This document shows, piece by piece, positions 11,283 through 21,504 of a DNA stretch of 64,000 nucleotides. Every line of letters begins with the position of its first letter. The first letter of the stretch is position 1. This stretch comes from Neurospora intermedia. Its lineage: Eukaryota; Ascomycota; Sordariomycetes; Sordariales; Sordariaceae. Position numbers and translations under genes: made by a program. The notes under the pieces were generated by a model. It had not been told where the DNA came from and ran no database searches. It saw nothing but the letters and a program-made list of their open reading frames with translations. The stretch covers positions 3,038,001 through 3,102,000 of the forward strand of contig BTPP01000002.1 in the NCBI GenBank assembly GCA_037102815.1. Direction: 5' to 3'.

Positions 11283-13360
11283 TCATTCATGCCGCCAAAC
11301 CTGCCCCATCCAGTCTGGTTCCAAGTGGTTCGCCGTGGCGACCCAAGGCACCTCTTGCAGCCCGTACCTCTGCAACGGGAGGTTATATGGCATCCGCAAT
11401 CCTACCACCACCGTCGAAGACTTTTCCTCCTTCTCATCATCTTCCTTACCATCTTCCTCGCCGTTCCCGCTGGTTGACGTAGGACCCTGCTTCTCCCCCA
11501 ACAAAGACGTTCTATCTTTCTCACTGCCATGACTCGCAGGGGTGTCTGTGAGAAAAGTAGGTACCATAACCGCCTTCTGTCCCATTTTGCCACCACTACT
11601 AGTACCATCACTATCCGCAAACAACTCCGGCCACACCAACACACCAATCTCGTAAGAACAAATACGCACCTGCGGCTCTCCCGCATTGTTCTTGCTCTGC
11701 GCGTCGCCCCAGGCTTGTTTAGAGAGGTTTGCTGATGTAAGGAGGGCCCAATCGATAGAGTTTTTGGTTTTGTGGTTAGCGAAGCGGATAAAGGTTTTGA
11801 TGTGGGGGGCGGCGCGGTTGCGGCCTGCTTCGCGGATGGGGGTTGTTGTAGTAGTCGTAGCAACTCCCTCGGCCGAGTCGTTCGCCCAGTGACAGAACAT
11901 GGGTCTCAGATACTGAAGCTGCTTGGCTTGTTGAGCTGACTGGATCTTGGTATGGATGGAACAACCGGACGCGTAACCGCCGAGTGACTTCCTGATCTCG
12001 TCCGGCGTGGGGAAGATGATCTTGAAGTCTGGCTTGGACTTGGACGACAACAAGGTTTTGGGGTCTTGGGAACCACTGAGCGCTTCTAAAAGAGTGTTTT
12101 TGAGCCAGTTGTCTGTTGGACCCAGAGTGGCGATGGAAGATATCTGGATTACAACCTCGGGCTTTTCACTGTCATCCACATCACCACCACCTTGAGCTCG
12201 ATCCCCTGCCTGGCGAACGGGAACCGATTTGAGAGTCTCCTTCATTGCGGCCCAGCCCCAACGAGTGGCAAAATCGTCAATGAGGGAGTGTCGTCCTGGG
12301 ACGCTGGCGATCAGTGAGCCGCGTATCGAGGAAAAGTCATACTTGGCGAGTTTGTCAATGAGAGGGTTACAGGTAGCCCGGTATGAGCGTAGATAGTTCA
12401 GAAAGTCTATCTTGAACTTCTCACCGGAGCCAGCCGGTGGTGGGGACCGAGTAGAGGAAGTATTCTGCTGAGCGTCTGGCTTCAGAAGGGGAAGTCGAGG
12501 AGATATCCAGGCGGCCTGTGTCATATTGCTCCAGTCTCTCGGAATCAGATTTGCCGTGTGGATGATAATCTCCGCCGTATCATCGGCTCGCAGGAGCACC
12601 ATCATTTTGCTGTGATGGGTTCCAAACGGCTCGGGAAGATAGGCATGGTGTGTGGTGATGGTGGGATAGCGAGCGGCGTCAGACTGGTCGGTCGGTCAGG
12701 ACTGAACGCACAACGGGATGGTGAGTATTAGTTTTGGCATACCTGTATCTGTAACCTATTGGGATCTTCCTTCTTCCAAAAGCCGTGGATGACGTGAGCC
12801 TTGATCAGATGGCGGACATCACTATCGAACGCACTCATGAGGAAGTCAATGTCGTGAAGGTAGTTGAATTCCCAACACTCTTTGATCAGGGGGTCACCAA
12901 GAAGGCCCTTAAGTGATACAGTATCCTTGTTGGAATTTTGTCCCAAGGAGCGAATCGTGGTAAGATGAAAAGGCGACGCGACGACCCCACGATATGAACA
13001 TGGCTCCTTTTTTGCTGGCTCCTTTTTTGCTGGTTCCTTCTTTGCCTGCTCTTCTGCAGGAAATGATTCCTCTTCTCCTTCCTCTGGGCTTGTGCGGCGT
13101 TTCTTGAGCGGAGGGCTGACAGCACGACTGAGAGATCGTGGTGTTGCCCTGCTAATTCCACCATTCCGGACATCACCGGCTTTACCAAGGTCAGCATCCT
13201 GAACTGTCCTTTTTGACGAACGGTTGTTCTCCATGGTGACGGGCAGAGTCGTAGTCAGCTCACGAACAGTCGAGTTAGGTCGCCAACAGTGCACGCTTGG
13301 GACTTGACGGATGGGAGGTAATTGGGTGTATCTCAGCAGATTCGTGCGATATGTGAACAT
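11283..13360 (-). CDS. TDP1: Tyrosyl-DNA phosphodiesterase 1
   Basis: Exons complement 13360-12743 and 12683-11283; the 59-nt intron (donor GTATGC) is phase 0. The longest product is 672 aa; a second ATG at 13234 (residue 43, MENNRSSKR) may be the real start, since the first 42 residues look like leader sequence. Both HKD half-motifs of the family are intact: HHSKMMVLL (His230, Lys232), followed by HTANLIPRDW, and HIKTFIRF (His500, Lys502), followed by LLTSANLSKQAWG. TDP1 hydrolyses 3'-phosphotyrosyl links left by stalled topoisomerase I and cleans other blocked 3' ends, in the nucleus. The N-terminal region is disordered and basic, with KKRR and a triple KKEPA repeat near residue 115. The gene diverges from the PDI-like gene at 14226. 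Confidence 0.94.
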
Positions 13361-14225
13361 GAATGAGATGTTGTGACCATAGACTTTGTGGGGTCTTTCA
13401 TCTTTGCTCTTTCCGAGACCGACCAGTCTTTGACGTGTTGGAGTCCCGCGTTCCGTCCCTTACCTTCAGGTTATCCAGCTGCCCAGGCGCTGTCTGCTAA
13501 GGGTGGCGCCTTCTCAAGGAGTGGTAGGCCAAGTGGAAGTATTCAAGGCATATTTAAGGCGCTCAGACATTCAAATGATTAAACCAGGGAGACAAGTTCA
13601 AAGTAGTATTGATATTTCCGTTAAAACCAGACTCTTTGCCAAATGAATCAATGGGTTTCAATGTTGTTGTCGTTGGATGCTTGGGGACGAAAGTGTTTCT
13701 TTCAGCCTCCTTGTGGCTTGGCTCTCTCCCCTCCACAACGCTGAATGGATCCACTTATATGTCTTGGCTGAAATCGTTCTAGCCCCCTGGGGCGGGCCCT
13801 GAGAGGCCAGGGGCCAGCACGGCCGGCCGCCATTGCCCGCCTCGATCGCCTCCTGAATCCCTTTGGTCCCCTGGTCCCCCGTCGCCTGAAGCAAGTAGCG
13901 GGTTGAGGTGGAATTGTGTTGTCCCATGCCGCCAGCAGACAAACACCGCCTGCGCTTCTACGACTATTCTCAAAGGCGGTTTCGTCTCTCATCTTTTGGT
14001 TGTTGACTGTGAACACGCCCCACGACCAGTGCACCATAATTCCCACCATCGACGACCACCCCGTCGCGATCGAGCCGGACAGCACGAATCGGGTTCGCTT
14101 TAGGTTCTAAAGGTGTTTCTTCCACCCCGGCGGTGCTGGCTCGCTCTTCGATGCAGTGTGCGACAATCAGGCCCCGACATTGTTAAACATCACAACTTAT
14201 CGCTTTCCCACACCTGGCCACGACC
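13361..14225. other. Divergent promoter region, TDP1 / PDI-like
   Basis: Contains a GC-rich block at about 13780-13880 (GGGGCGGGCCCTG and a CGGCCGGCCG palindrome) between two more AT-rich flanks. Overlapping minus-strand open frames here look like by-products of the GC-rich block. No gene supported. Confidence 0.45.
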
Positions 14226-16808
14226 ATGAGGTGGCTTCCCCTATTCCTGGGCGCGGCCCGTCTGGCCGTTGCCGCATCAACGACGACAGAAACAGAAACA
14301 GAGGACGAAGTGAAGGAGTACACCAAGTTCAACGATGTACCGGTACCACCACTCATCGAACTCACCCCCGACAACTGGGAGAAGGAATCCAAAGCCAGCA
14401 AATGGCTGATGGTTAAGCACTACAGGTATTTGATCATTAACAAGACTCTGGTAAGCATGCGACCGCGTTAGCTGACACCACGCACCTGCACAGCCCTTAC
14501 TGCCCTCACTGCATTGACTTTGCTCCCACATACCAAACATTATACGAGTTCTACTACACATCGAAGCCCGTCGGGGACGAGAACGCGAACTTTACCACCT
14601 TCTACGACTTCCGCTTCGGCACCATCAACTGCGTAGCGTACTACGATCTCTGCAGCGCACACAAGGCATCTTCCTACCCAACTACCACCCTCTACAAGAA
14701 TGGCGAACAGGTCGCGGCTCTTAAGGGCGTCAAGTCCATGCCTGTTCTGAGCGAGATAGTGGAGAAGGCCTTGGAAGCGACCAAGCCCGGATCGAGACCC
14801 GCGAAGCTCGAGCTTCCTAAGCCTGGCGAAATTGTTGCTCCCGGCTACGTTCCCAAGGTCGCCGCCACCAAAGATACCAAGGAGACATCCAATGTTGATT
14901 CCGCCAAGGATGTGCCCAAGGTCGATCTTGTCAAGGACTCTGCCACGGTCGAACAACCTGTTAAAGATACCTTCATCACCGGAAATGACGAGTACTTGAT
15001 GCCCACTCCCAAGACCGAGGATAAGGCCGCGGAAAAGGTTGTGGATAAGGTTGTGGACAAGGCGGCGGACAAAGCCACGGAAACTAAGGCAACGGAAACA
15101 AAGGCTGTAGAGTCCAAGGCCGCCTCCAAGGCCGACCCTTCTGTTGAGGCCACGGCCAAGATCGAGAAGGCCAAGGGCAAAGAGGAAGAAGAGAAGAAGA
15201 AGTCTACGTCTCCTGCTTACTACGAGGCCCCTGCTGTCGCTGCCGCTGCCGCCGCGTCTATCAAGGGCAACAAGCCCAAGACTACTCCTAACCCCAATGG
15301 CATATCCCAGCCCTTGACTGCCGAGAGCTTCCAGAGCCAGGTCACCATGACCCAGGAGCCTTGGTTTATCAAGTTTTATGCCCCTTGGTGCCATCACTGC
15401 CAAGCCATGGCCGCCAACTGGGCTCAGGTTGCTCGCGAGATGAAGGGCCGCCTCAACATCGGCGAGGTCAACTGCGAGCAGGAGGCCCGTCTCTGCAAGG
15501 ACGTCCGTGTCACCGGCTACCCCACCATCCAGTTCTTCCGGGGAGGCGAGCGTGTCGAGTACACTGGCCTCCGTGGTCTCGGTGACTTCCTCGCGTATGC
15601 TGAGAAGGCCATTGACATCTCTAAAGGTGTACAGGACGTCGATGCCGCTTCCTTTAAGGCTCTTGAGGAGAAGGAGGACGTCATCTTTGTTTACTTCTAC
15701 GATCATGCCACCACCACCGAGGACTTTCTCGCCCTTGAGCGTCTTCCTCTCAGCCTTATCGGCCGTGCCAAGCTCGTCAAGACCCGCGACCCCGAACTGT
15801 ACGATCGCTTCAAGATCACCACCTGGCCCCGCCTGCTCGTCTCTCGCGAAGGCCGCCCCACCTACTATCAGCCCCTCACGCCCAATGAGATGCGCGGCAC
15901 TCGCCAGGTTCTTAACTGGATGAAGTCCGTTTGGCTGCCCATTGTTCCCGAGATGACCGCCTCCAACGCCCGCGAGATCATGGATGGCAAGATTGTCGTG
16001 CTCGGACTCCTTAACAGAGACGACGAGGAGTCCTTCAACGGTGCCATCCGCGAGATGAAGTCGGCCGCTAGCGAGTGGATGGACAAGCAGATCCAGCTCT
16101 TCCAGCTGGAAAGGCAGGAGCTTCGTAACGCCAAACAGCTGCGCATCGAGGAGGCCGAGGACCGCAACGACCAGCGTGCTTTGCGCAACGCCAAGAACAT
16201 CCGCATCAACATGGACAGGGCAGACAGGAAGGAGATCACCTTTGCTTGGGTTGATGGCGTTTTCTGGCAGAGATGGATCAGGACCACCTACGGTATTGAT
16301 GTCAAGGACACTGGTGACCGGATCATCATCAACGACGAGGATGTAAGTGTTCAGTCTCTCCCTTCACAGCGTTTAGGCACTTGTTGAACGCTTGCTAACC
16401 TACTTTCCCAACCAGAACCGTCGCTACTGGGATCAAACCACCACCGGCAACCCCATCGTCCCCAGCCGCACGTCCATCCTCGAGACCATCACCAAGATCT
16501 CCCAGAATCCCCTCAACATCAAGCCCAAGCTCACCATTTCCGCCTTTGAGAAGCTTTTCTTCGACATTCGTATGACCTTCTCGGAGCATCCTTATCTTTC
16601 CATGGGCTGCATTCTCGGCATCGCCTTCGGTTGCCTCTCGTGGTTCCGCAACAGCGCTCGCGCTCAGAGGAGGGCCGGTCACGGTACGCACTTCAAGCTA
16701 GAGGAGGGCGGCATTGGTGCTCCCAGCGAGAAGGGCAGCACCGGCGGCTTCATTCAAAGCGTATTTGGCGGCAGCGGTGGAAGCAGCAATGGACCCAAGG
16801 CTGATTGA
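14226..16808 (+). CDS. Membrane-anchored ER thioredoxin/PDI-family protein
   Basis: Exons 14226-14425, 14494-16342 and 16416-16808, 813 aa. Residues 1-17 form a signal peptide (MRWLPLFLGAARLAVAA). Thioredoxin domain 1 has the active-site motif SPYCPHC (Cys70, Cys73). A long Lys/Ala/Glu/Thr-rich linker with KATETK repeats follows (about 180-260). Thioredoxin domain 2 has APWCHHC (Cys366, Cys369), then VTGYPTIQFFRGG with the conserved cis-Pro. A Lys/Arg/Gln-rich helical part comes next, and a TM helix at about 743-761 (MGCILGIAFGCLSWF) leaves a short cytosolic Gly/Ser tail. No HDEL; retention would rely on the anchor, as in yeast EPS1 or animal TMX-type enzymes. Likely catalyses disulphide exchange or quality control of membrane proteins. 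The exon 1-2 join is fixed by the CPHC motif. Confidence 0.88.
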
Positions 16809-17989
16809 AACACAGTCCTGGGCTAAGGGCTGTTGTGTTGGTTTATACTTCATCAGGAAAATGATCTGGATTTTACATATGCGCACGGGGTGGGTGGGGT
16901 TTTTGAGCACTGCAAGTTGTAGTTAATGACTGATGGTTGTGTGTGTGAAGAAAGGGCGGGTGATTCCAAATGGGGATGCAGCGAGGAATTTGTGTATATT
17001 TGCGACGGGAGGGAGGATAGAAGGAATATTCTGCGGACAGAGCATCACCGGACGGGAGGCTTTTGGCTTATTAAAAGGAAAACCCGAACTGACAGCCTTC
17101 GTGACTGGGTATTGGTCTTGATATCACTACACTCATCTTGTTGTTTTCTTTATATCTTCCTCCTTGGCCACGCCTCTTTTTTTTATATATCCCCTTACAC
17201 CATGATAGCTGTGAGGTTCCCCTCATTATCCCTGGGACCGAACTTGGCGTAAAATAGAGTTGACTTGTAGGATATTTAGGGAATTTGCTCAGAACATGAG
17301 AAGTGAAGAGACGTCGTTTGGCTCTTGGCCCACCGTTTCGAGAGGTTGACGGTTCGTTGGCTGGGAGCTGGCCGCGACAAGTGGCCGCATATGTAATCCC
17401 GCTAAACATTTTGGTTGAGACCATGAGGACAACGACGTGAGTACTGGTAGCATCCGATGGGTATACAACGACTGGCCCTTATTTCGTCATTCCGTCAAAA
17501 TGTACAGAGAGACTTAAATCGGCATTTTCATCTCCTAACCCCAACGCTTGTGTCTGCCTTTTCCCAACCCAATCAACCATAATTCAACAAGCAGCCCAGA
17601 CAAGTAAAGCATACCTTGTTAGAAGAAAAGTAAAATAAAGAGAAAAAAAAATTGAAAAAGGAAAGGAAGTTGCCTTCCGATGGCATGAAAAGCGCGGGCT
17701 TCATCTTTTTCTTAGTCTAGAAACAGCCAATAACAAAGACCAAACCAAACCGAAACCAAAACCAAAACCCATACCTGCAAGCAGAACCGAACAAAGTCAG
17801 GAAGGAAAAGAGAAAACAAGAACGTCCAAAGTATGAATAAGAAAAGCAACTGCATGAATGGAAAACAGAAAAGAACTAGAAACTACCGTGTGAGAGAGGA
17901 GTGACGAAGGGGAGCCAAAGTGTTTTCAGCAGTCCACGGAACCCCACCACCACCAAGTTAGTCTCTCATTACTTACTCTCCCAAGACTC
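16809..17989. other. Convergent 3' region
   Basis: Between the PDI-like gene (+) and the GNAT gene (-). The right half (about 17570-17890) is A-rich on the plus strand (AAACCAAACCGAAACC-type stretches), consistent with the pyrimidine-rich 3' end of the minus-strand gene. No gene seen. Confidence 0.5.
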
Positions 17990-18754
17990 CTAAGACGAGT
18001 TAGAGGAAGAACCAGATGGCGGCTGCGAAAACGCAAGAAGATCCTTGTAGAAGAACGTTTCGCTCTTCTTGAGGCTGCCTTGAGGAACGACGGCTTTGCT
18101 GAACTGGGGCACTTGGCCGAACTCGATGTAGCCAAACTTTTTGAAGGCGGCTTCGGCGGGGGAGTTTGTTTCGGTGTTAACACGCTTTTTGTTTTTGTCG
18201 TCTTCCTGTCAGCTTTTTTTTGTTTCCTTCTTTCCAATGTCGAAAAATCTGAGGGAAAGAGGATAAAAACCCAAACCAAAGGAAAAAAAGAAACTCACCA
18301 ATAAAGTCCTCCCCCTCCTGGCAGCCTCATATTCCAACGCATCCACCAACGCCTTGGCGCCCCCCTGCCTCCGATATTTCTGATTCACCAACAAGGTATC
18401 GATCTTGCCCCTGAACGAACCCGTCTCCGTGTCGCTTAGCTTGAGCATCGCCAGTCCTCGTAGGTCGTTGCCCACCGGCTTGCTGCCGGGAGGAGTCTCG
18501 GGGAGGAGCAGGACGATGACGCGCGTGCCCTGGTTGGACTCGGCGATCCGCTCCCTCCACCATCCCAGAAGCTTGCCGTTTTCGAGAGGAGGCAAGAAGG
18601 GCCCGATCATCCGGTCCATGGTCATGCACGAGGCGTGCAGGGCGGCGATCCAGGGGACGAGGTGGCCGTGTTGGTCGGGGGAGAAGACGTAGGTCATTGA
18701 GGGAGAGGTGGGGAGCGTTGGGAGGTCCATTTTGAGTGTGGGGAGTTGACTCAA
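17990..18754 (-). CDS. GNAT-family N-acetyltransferase
   Basis: Exons complement 18754-18299 and 18205-17990, 223 aa; intron 93 nt with donor GTGAGT, phase 0. The coenzyme A-binding motif is KYRRQGGAKALVDAL (about residues 129-143; Q/RxxGxG/A type), preceded by a beta strand GKIDTLLVN. Exon 2 supplies the last part of the fold: ETNSPAEAAFKKFGYIEF and ETFFYKDLL, typical of the small fungal GNAT enzymes that end in FFYKxL. Substrate unknown. Met9 (MDLPTLP) is an equally good start. The C-terminal tail is Ser-rich. Other plus- and minus-strand frames over the gene are shadows. Confidence 0.85.
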
Positions 18755-21504
18755 AAATTGAGATTGAGTGTGAGGATATGTTGAGGTTACGCTTGGCTGA
18801 GGATGGTGGTATTTGGTAAACGATACGTTATGGTAGTGATTCAGAGATGTAGCAGCTCTTTGTCGAGATCATGTCCTTGTGTTTTTGAGGCGAAATTCAC
18901 AAGGACTAAGTTGGCCGGCCGTCCGTCTGGTTCTGACTGACTCAAGAGGGGGATGTCACGGGCTAGAAGGACTGTACTTGAGCGGGTCAGCTTTCTGGTG
19001 TAAAAAGTGCAATAGCGGAACTGGGAAGAAGAAGGAAAATTTCTCAACGGAAAAATGTGGCAGGGTGGAAAAAAAGTGGTGTGAGAATGTGGGTGACGAT
19101 CGGGGGTTAAATGGGGATTCAAGTGAGTTTATGAGTGATATACCACTCCGGATCTTGAGGTTGTCAGTGATGAATTGCTGACCTTGGCCTCAAATAGGAA
19201 ATATTGTACGCCAACCTCAGGGTTTCCATGCTTCAAGGTGTGTCCCTTTTTCCCACCCTCACTTCTCCTCCTCCTCCTCCTCCTCCTCCTCCTTACCTCG
19301 GGTCTGGGGAGGGAATATACCCGGTGTGCGCAGACGGTGATAGCGGTTGTATCCAGATCGGGAGCTTGACCGGACAGATGGGAGAGACCCAAAAAGTCAC
19401 GCTTCCCCGTTCCGACTTCCAAAGGGTGAAGCAAGTGGTGTGGGTGGGTGGAAGGGTGATGGGGGTGCAGTAGACTGAGTGACCGATGTGGTGATGGTGG
19501 TTTGAGAAATTCAGGAACAGTAATCACACACGAAGAAGAAAAGTGCCAAGATCTCAAACTACTTTACCTGTTTGAGACGCAGCGTCAATGCCAAAACCTG
19601 GAATTTTGGAAACCTTGAGAGTCCAAGGTGTTTTCCAAGGTTCACGACTGGAAATTTGGTAGTGTACCTGATGTTTCTGGTCTGCACGATCTCGGAACGG
19701 GACAAATCTCAAAAGTGATGATGATAGTGGGGAACCGGTTGTTGTATGTACTGTACCTGCGCCTACAATACAGGACCTGCTGCAAAGGACTGATCATTTT
19801 TCCGTCACAGCGGCGGCAGCGGCAGCACATGGAAGCCCGGGCCAGGTACGCCTTCACGGGCATGTGGGGAGGGGCTGATGGCATACCCGACGTTACGTAT
19901 CTTTACGCGTTTCAAGTCTAAATTACATCTTCAATCTTCAATGTTTCTATCACGTTACCATGTTACCGTACTAATGGACGACCGGAGAGTGGGAGGACCA
20001 AACGGCGTTACGTTTTCCCCCCCCACGGATTTCGGGCAACTAGTAGTCAAAGCTCGGGCTTCAAGGGGCAGTCACCTACGCCACAGCACGCTCTGTTACT
20101 GCCCGGGGGAGGTCTTTCCTTTCGGTTTCGTAAGATTTCAGGGGACAAATCACCTCACCTCGTCACCAACAACTGGACCTGACTTTTAACCGTTCTCACC
20201 CACCATTCGCGAGTTTGTGGATGTTCGGTGAATACGGCCGGCACAAAGAACATCCAACTTGAATCTCAGCACCACTTTGAAACTCTATTCATCACAGCAT
20301 TCACTTTGACTCGGATTGTGCTGTCCCTCTGCACTGCTCTTGTGGCTCCTTCGTCTTCTGAGCTTCCATCATGATGTGTCAGCCCATCCTACGGAACCTT
20401 GTATCTTGACCTCACGAAAAAAGACACGATAATGCCCAATTCATCGACATTCATGTCCATTTCTGGTCCTCATCCGCGAAGCTCAAGGGTAGCCACGTTT
20501 CTGACCCCGGAACATCGTGTCGACCTCGGCAGAGATTTTCTTCTAAAGGCGGGGTGTGAGGCCCCAAAGGCGGAGGGGACCACGAGCAACGAACACCCTG
20601 ATCTACACTGCCGACTGCCGGACGGTACAGCCTTCAAAGCCGGGACTGTCCTTGAAGTAACCGCCTTAGGAACGCTGCCGCCAAATGTCTCTGAGGAACA
20701 ATCATCTCCCGCCTAAATACTGACGGGTATGAAAAACAGTTGCACCACAATGCATCTCGTCGTCATGACCACATGGCCGTTCGGGGCTTTTATTCGTTGA
20801 CATCGTGTCTACCTGAAAATAACCAATGAAGAAAGGAGGCCTTCGAACGATCACGATGCAGTCTTCCCCTTTCAGAGAGATGGGATGATGGACCCAAACT
20901 CCATCCCATCAGCCCTACCAATGCCTGTGGTCCACTCTGACACAGCCCTGGGATTTCTCGGTTCGCTTGCCTCTTGGCTGGCTGGAAACAGTAGCGCTGA
21001 GGATTTCTGTAGTGAACACTACGTAAGCCCGCCGTCGTATACAATGCTTCGCCTCAGCTTCTAATTGGTCTTTCAGAGCAACACAGCCAGAGTGCCCACC
21101 AACAGTCCCCGCTCCTTGGGTGGCTGGCCATTGAACAAACATTCGAAAGCTCTCGTATCATACCGCAACGTGCCCAATCATCGCAAAGTGTCCGTTTCAT
21201 CTTCAGCTCCCTGACACACGCAGCTCAGTGCTTGGTGTCCACCCTGCGGCCCTGCCCCTGATTCAGCTCTTTTACCTGTGATTGTGACGGACCTCTTCAG
21301 TCTTCTGCCCTCACTCGACTATTCGTCCTGTGTAACGACGTCTCACACAAACAGCCACCTTCTTAAAAGCCAGGCGCCTGCGTCGAGATACGACAGCATC
21401 GATATTTGCCAGAGTGCGCCCCGCACTTACACTATCACCTTTCAACCCCCGAACATCAGAAGCACACATCATCACTCACGTGCTCACTCAAAGACATCTC
21501 CACC
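18755..21504. other. Long divergent intergenic region
   Basis: 2.7 kb between the GNAT gene (-) and the phospholipase D gene (+). Holds a (TCC)9 microsatellite at 19266-19292. The plus-strand frame 20399-20716 (105 codons) has no recognisable family and no coding character I trust. The last 200 bases before 21505 are C/A-rich leader-like sequence with an 11-codon-scale ATG at 21406 out of frame with the gene (possible uORF). Confidence 0.45.
19266..19292 (+). repeat. (TCC)9 microsatellite
   Basis: Nine perfect TCC units in the intergenic region. They create a spurious poly-Arg/poly-Gly frame on the minus strand that should not be read as protein. Confidence 0.95.

Noticed and set aside
11402-11863. 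153-codon minus-strand frame inside TDP1
   Set aside because: Shadow frame of the TDP1 exon, which has intact catalytic motifs in the other frame.
14540-15706. 388-codon minus-strand open frame
   Set aside because: Antisense shadow of the PDI-like gene; Leu/Gly/Val-rich composition is typical of reverse-frame artefacts in GC-biased coding sequence.
19129-19557. 142-codon minus-strand frame with poly-Arg
   Set aside because: Generated by the (TCC)9 microsatellite; no coding character.
20399-20716. 105-codon plus-strand open frame
   Set aside because: No recognised motif, no conserved composition, isolated in a divergent spacer.
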